DNA from: Apostichopus japonicus | Taxonomy: Eukaryota; Echinodermata; Holothuroidea; Aspidochirotida; Stichopodidae | DNA: 64,000 nucleotides | Direction of reading: 5' to 3' | Assembly: GCF_037975245.1 (NCBI RefSeq) | Contig: NC_092569.1 | Span: 1,961,501-2,025,500 of the forward strand | Shown here: piece by piece, positions 59,058 to 64,000 of the stretch | Position numbering within the stretch: position 1 is the stretch's first letter | How the letters are laid out: every line of letters starts with the position of its first letter | Position numbers and translations under genes: made by a program | Notes under the pieces: model-generated | Told to the model about the DNA's origin: nothing | What the model saw: only the letters and a program-made list of their open reading frames with translations | Databases searched by the model: none

Positions 59058-61490
59058 GGCCTTCGCGAACCAGCCTTGTTGAATGTAGTACTGGAAGCTT
59101 AGGGTTCGTAGAACTGTCCGATTGTAAAGTTTTACTGTACCCTATCACCGAAATTCCTTGCATTGGAGCTGGACAGCGAAATGTAAACAACGAAGAGTCT
59201 GCCGTTCAAACCTATCTTGTGTTACACAAAGACGACGAAATCACCGATGCACTTCATATATAATGGCTCAATGATTTTTCACAAACTTTTATAATTTATA
59301 AGAAATTTTTCACTGAAAATTAAGGAAGAAATTAATCTGTATTCAAATGTGGTATTTTGTTGTACCTGTTGTTGGAACTGTATGCAGCGTGGGTTATGTC
59401 GCAATATTATCTGCATCAGCGCTGATGACGTCACGTTCGAGCCTGTTCAAAGTATATTTGAAATATCCATCCTTAAACGACTAAAAATTCGTTTCTTTGT
59501 CAAACGCTATTTAACGTTCTCTTAATTTGAAAACACATTTGGAAAATTCTTCATCGTATTTTTAAGGTTACTTTCGAGGACTAATAGTCAATTCTTTTGA
59601 GTAATCTTTCTTCAACCCTTTGATTATCATCTACAGGGATATGATCTTGTACTTGACTTTGTAAGCGTCTGTAATTGAATAAACATATCTAAGTTATAGT
59701 GGCATACTCCTATTAGAATGTCCTCCTTCAGGAAAAGTGCCAAAATGCAGTAAGAGAACACTTTTTTTTTTGATATGTTATCAATCATAATCTGTTTTTT
59801 TTTTGTGTGGCTTGCATGCTGAAGAGCATGAATGGAAACACATGTGCTGCAAAAATTGGGTCAATTCAGGCAGGTTTAGACCCCTTCAGACCACCCATGA
59901 GCAGCGTACGAAATTTGTTTACTACTGAGTGAAGAGCTTAATTTACAAATGACGAAAACTTCCGGCTCTTATAGCGAAAAATCTACATGGTCATGATACG
60001 TAACATTGGTGGTGCCATGAATGGCCAACTCGTCAGCTATTTAGCGATGGGTAGCGTTTAGCTATTGAAAACTTTTATCTAGACTTAGAAACCACATTAC
60101 TTTTGTGATTTAGTGTGTAATTCAATGGGGCTTTTAATGGGTATATGCTACCTTATGTTCATTATTGAATCAATATTTTCTTTACATGGCTATGGGTTTT
60201 CAATCCCTAACATACTTCCATTGTTTTTTGTTTTGTTTGTTCTGCCAAGGGTCTGGAACCTATATGTGAACATGATGGCGCACATGTGTGTGTTGGTGTG
60301 TGTGTAATTGTGTGACAGCAAGCTTGTTATCAGGATATATCAATTATTAATGTGTATGCCGTACCGCCATATTTGTTTTGTTGGCAATATCATGAAACGT
60401 TAATGAGTCGGCAAGATTATATGTTGATTTCTTATATATCAATTGCATTGCGAACTGTATGTCTGTTTCCAGTCATAGTTGGTATGGTGATGTAGTTTCT
60501 GGTAGGTCCATGCATGTGCCCTCAAATAGAGATTTGTGGTGGTGAAGAAAACCCCACATAGAGTTGGGTAAAAATGCTCATATTGTTTGGCCCTGGTACC
60601 TCTGAAATGTTGTGTTCCTGGCTACCCCGTCTTAAATGTCGTATGAGTTAATGTGTCCTTCTGTTTAGCTCCCACGGTCCCACCACAGTGGGCTGTTAGC
60701 TGACTTAAGGGGGGAATTTGCTTGGATCCACCATAGACCATAAACTTGAAAAAATGGAGGGCGAATGGGGGGGGGGGGGGGCATTGCCCCAGAATGCAAT
60801 ATTGATGGCACTGTTACAATGAGTCGGTTAGTCTACTGGAGGACGCCATGGTAACCATCTCTGAGATTCCGGAAGTAGACAATATTGATAAAGATATTGA
60901 AAAAATCATCGAGGAAGACCTCCGTGACCTAACTGGGTCAGTAGTATGAAGTTAAAAGAAACTGCTATGTTTTGTAACATGCATTTAATTTTACAAAAAA
61001 ATGATACATTTTTGTTTACCAACAAGCACCATATATGAGATTCGCCATACTGTCAATATTATCAAGGAATATATAAACCCATTGGGCTTGGATCTTCTTA
61101 TTGTTCAGAAATGATTCATTTCCACGGCGATTGGTTTGAGATCTTAATCAGTATGTGCTCCTTGCCTCAGAAACTTGATAATTAAAGCTTCTAACATGAG
61201 ATTTCACAGCCATATCAGCATGTCAGAGTTGATACTTGCTATTCTTAGATGGCCCATATTGAACAAAATAATTGTTATTATGTGTGTAAAACATCATAGT
61301 ATTGTATGAGTAAATGCATGCTCGGCTAATGGTCAAGAGTGACACTTTTTCACACCCTGGCCGCAAACCAGAAAACCATATTGGAATACATACATTAAAA
61401 TTGAAACAGTTGCACAGGGCATTGCAATTGACCGTATCTAAGCGTGTTCAAAATTGGTGAAATTGTCTCCTGCATTTGTGGTTCCGATAT
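59058..61490. other. THAP gene upstream region and intergenic sequence
   Basis: A consensus CRE (TGACGTCA) is at about 59,425 in a CG-richer stretch upstream of the THAP start; a promoter role is inference. A lone plus-strand open piece at 60,848-60,949 (MVTISEIPEVDNIDKDIEKI then IEEDLRDLTG) is acidic and helical in character and could be a stray exon. I do not recognise it and found no partner exons. Long T, G and TG runs lie at about 59,762, 60,767 and 60,290. Confidence 0.35.
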
Positions 61491-61495
61491 GTTAA

Positions 61496-62067
61496 AGGAT
61501 TGGTTCAGGTGTTAAACATGTCTATTTTATATGAAAGAGCACAAAAAGACAAAAAGAACAGTGAAGAAACAACCATGATAGCATGCTCTGTTAAGGAGAT
61601 ATGACACTTTGAAGATATCAAAATTTCTTTGAAAATGACTGGTGTAGAAAGACTAACTGTGAGGGTGTGATGTCACATCCTCACTTTCTTAACATGTGTG
61701 AATATATCTCTTTAAAAATTATTAACATTTTTTAACACATTTGAAAATAATATAATCAACAATTCTTCAGATGTTTAATCTCAAATACTTCCTTTGACAT
61801 ATATGAGATCTCCTGACATTTCTTTGGTTGAAAGTCATGAAATCTCACAAAATATTTAGGGAAAAAAAACAAAGACTTTTCAGGAATGTGAGGATGTGAC
61901 ATCACAGCTAGTCAGATTTCAGCAGTTTCTACACAATCTGATAAAACTTTAGATTTGAATATCTCTTTAACCGAAAAAGATATTTGAACAGTTTTTTTTC
62001 ACCATTGTGTTTCTTTTATTGTCCTCTTTCATATAACATAAACATGTATGAAAACTGAACAAATCCT
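61496..62067. mobile_element. piggyBac-type MITE, TTAA target duplication
   Basis: TTAA flanks both ends (61,492-61,495 and 62,068-62,071). The ends are AGGATTGGTTCAG and, inverted, AGGATTTGTTCAG. Inverted homology continues for about 190 bp per side (TTATATGAAAGAG, then TGTGATGTCACATCCTCAC near the middle). Length is 572 bp with no transposase. The TTAA duplication with matching ends is the piggyBac signature. Confidence 0.82.
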
Positions 62068-62071
62068 TTAA

Positions 62072-63161
62072 AGGTTCAGGAACCAATCCGTTCATGATGA
62101 CTGCATGGAAAGATAAAAGAAAGAGATACAAGTGGCAATGGGGTAACAATTTGTTGGTCATCGGATTAAAGTTACGTTACATAAATTACATTACATATCT
62201 AGGAATACATAACTAAAATGCTAAAGTATACCTTAGTCACACACTACAAACGTCAAAATGTTCGTGAATTTGATTCTTCTAGGAATGATTATAAAAGTTC
62301 AAAGTATGATGATGTGTTTGAAAGAAGCAGGCGACCACGAAGTTCAATTGCTCTGTTATGTATGACGCGCGCTTCCTGCACTTGATGCTATACCAGAGGA
62401 ATTTTATCATTATGGAATGCTTTCAGTTTTCTTCTTAATGTGAATTGAGATATAGTAAATTGCATAGGTTGAGTTATATTCTGTCAATAAACTTAACAGA
62501 TTTCTTTGATTAGTATTCTATATTTATGTATATTAATTATAAATATAAGGCTATACCTTATTTATGTATTGCTTACATAATAGTTTTAGATATACATACG
62601 TACGTAAAATAGATACAAACTTATGCGTATCTACTATGCACAAATGTGCATAGCTTTAATTATGAAATAATTTGAGACAGATTTACATACGTTATGCATG
62701 ATACACGTACATATTGCAAATACGCATGAGCATATACGCTATACATACATATAGGCGTAATCGTATATGCTATATATATACATACATAAATCCTTTAACT
62801 AGACTAGGGTCAATAAACTTCAATAAACCTCAAAACTAAAAAAAAACAAAAAAACCCGTTCCACACTAAACGTTCTTAGCGATATAAACTAATTAACGTA
62901 AACAATTAACGGAATATGTTCAGTGTTTGTACTTCATAGTTATCTTTCGTAAAAACAAAAAAAAAACATAAAAAAAAAGGCAAACAGAAGCTGAAATTTA
63001 GGGGCAAATACATAAACTTGTAATACTACATGAGTGGTATTTAAAACCACAACGTCACGTAAAACATTGTTAAGTAATTTAATGTCCATTTTCATACTCC
63101 TATACCTACATATTTTTAATTTAAATTTTTAAATTTTAATATTTTTTTAAATTTATACATC
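62072..63161. other. AT-rich spacer downstream of the ENPP-like gene
   Basis: Contains ATA/TAC-type simple sequence (62,520-62,790) and poly-A runs (62,840, 62,950, 62,970). AATAAA-type words are frequent on both strands, so no single poly(A) site for the minus-strand ENPP-like gene can be chosen. No gene recognised. Confidence 0.4.
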
Positions 63162-63883
63162 TCAATTTGTCGTCAATGGCCAGTCCGTCCATATATCTCC
63201 CTTCTCATGAATTTTGGAACGGAGATAAATTTGCTCATAAGAGTTAAGATTTACATCTGGGTAAAATGACAGTCCCGTGAGAAGTTCAACATCTCGAATA
63301 CTAGCTCTGTGATGTTCCACATAGTCAGCTGATGTCTGAGAAAGAAGCAAAAAAACAAAGAAAAATGTTTTATTATTTGTATTTGGTAGCGGGATTTTTT
63401 TGTCTCTTTGCATATCAATTCATGCAATATACACCCATAACTAGAACACTGTAACCAAAAAGAGACCTTATGTGATTAAACTGATATTGTAGTCAGTTAT
63501 AAAGTTATTAACATTTTATTCCATCACTGAGGATCTGACGTCATCACCAGTTGAGCATTAAAGGGTTATTCCAGAGAATAAAGATATTTTAAACCTGAAT
63601 CATCTTACAAGCAAATCAGCCGTTACAAACATTACCAGCATTCCATTTTTCTTCTTGGACTGTAAAATATCAAGACTAAACATCTACCTAAAATCATCCT
63701 GACTAAAAAATTACTGCGACTGTTAAACAAAGATGTAACCTTGAACTCACTTGACAGGTGTAAATGCCATCCATATTGGGTAAAACGAAAGAAATAGTTT
63801 CAACGTCGGAACACGAGGCGGACATTACTTGATCACCGAAACATCGAGAAACGACCATAAAAAAGTGTGTTGGAAGTAACAGC
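63162..63883 (-). CDS. ENPP1/3-like ectonucleotide pyrophosphatase/phosphodiesterase, C-terminal exons
   Basis: Two exons: 63,883-63,751 (acceptor TTTCAG, donor GTGAGT; its first base completes a codon from the preceding exon) and 63,335-63,162 (acceptor TTCTCAG, stop TGA). The joined tail of 101 residues covers the end of the nuclease-like domain: LLPTHFFMVVSRC, then ETISFVLPN, then HHRASIRDVELLTGLSFYPD. These correspond to the P-T-H-F-F-x-V-x-x-x-C, F-I-L-P and H-x-A-R-x-x-D-V-E-x-x-T-G-L-x-F-Y segments known from ENPP1-3. Those enzymes are membrane or secreted proteins that split nucleotides such as ATP outside the cell; the catalytic phosphodiesterase domain is encoded beyond the right edge. 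The C terminus extends about 30 residues past the conserved domain. Family confidence is high; the exact paralogue cannot be told. Confidence 0.85.
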
Positions 63884-64000
63884 CTGAAAGAGATAAATAA
63901 TAATACAAAATTGAAACTGATTTATCATCATCAGAGAAACGGAAGAAACACACTCACACACACGCGCATTCATGTTTGTATTACATTCAGACCGAGGACC

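Noticed and set aside
59027-59263. 78-codon plus-strand frame upstream of the THAP gene
   Set aside because: It overlaps the THAP start on the other strand and lies in its likely promoter; no family resemblance.

Overview
The window looks like nuclear DNA of a marine invertebrate, most likely an echinoderm. The genes are split by GT-AG introns, the DNA is AT-rich with many short inverted-repeat transposons and SINEs, and TTAGGCCTA-type words (e.g. near 51,830) are common, which I associate with echinoderm genomes. There is no operon, bacterial gene or CRISPR array. The species call is inference.

Layout. (1) 1-2.7 kb, + strand: the last two exons of a gene ending in a C2H2/U1-type zinc finger that resembles the tail of tRNA dimethylallyltransferase (TRIT1). 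(2) 4.3-7.6 kb: three short inverted-repeat transposons, two of them nested and each with a clear 8-bp target duplication. (3) 8.05-13.44 kb, + strand: a complete six-exon, 12-membrane-span SLC16/monocarboxylate-transporter-like gene, about 553 aa, with a repeated splice-donor region in intron 1 and a 20-bp minisatellite in intron 4. (4) 14.5-45.9 kb: a composite structure. Two long, nearly identical inverted arms (14.5-16.76 and 42.7-45.9 kb) enclose a second inverted-repeat element (16.8-37.5 kb). The interior of that element is a ~20 kb tandem array of about 60 copies of a ~322-bp satellite. A decayed multi-exon gene (38.5-41.1 kb, - strand) and LINE fragments also lie between the arms. (5) 46-52.8 kb: no convincing gene; a repeat packed with AGGTCA half-sites and a LINE tail. 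(6) 53.8-59.05 kb, - strand: a seven-exon THAP-domain gene, about 376 aa, with three tandemly duplicated micro-exons. (7) 59-63.1 kb: mostly gene-free, with a piggyBac-type MITE. (8) 63.16-63.88 kb, - strand: the last two exons of an ENPP1/3-type ectonucleotide pyrophosphatase/phosphodiesterase that continues past the right edge.

The four intact host genes are functionally unrelated (tRNA modification, metabolite transport, DNA binding, extracellular nucleotide hydrolysis). The most notable object is the satellite array held inside nested terminal inverted repeats. Every monomer carries a consensus CRE palindrome (TGACGTCA) and the standard monomer also an 18-bp perfect palindrome, and inverted monomer fragments sit at the element's left edge. 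This suggests that a non-autonomous transposon was the seed of the satellite. All splice sites, family names and repeat classes were read by eye; no search was run.
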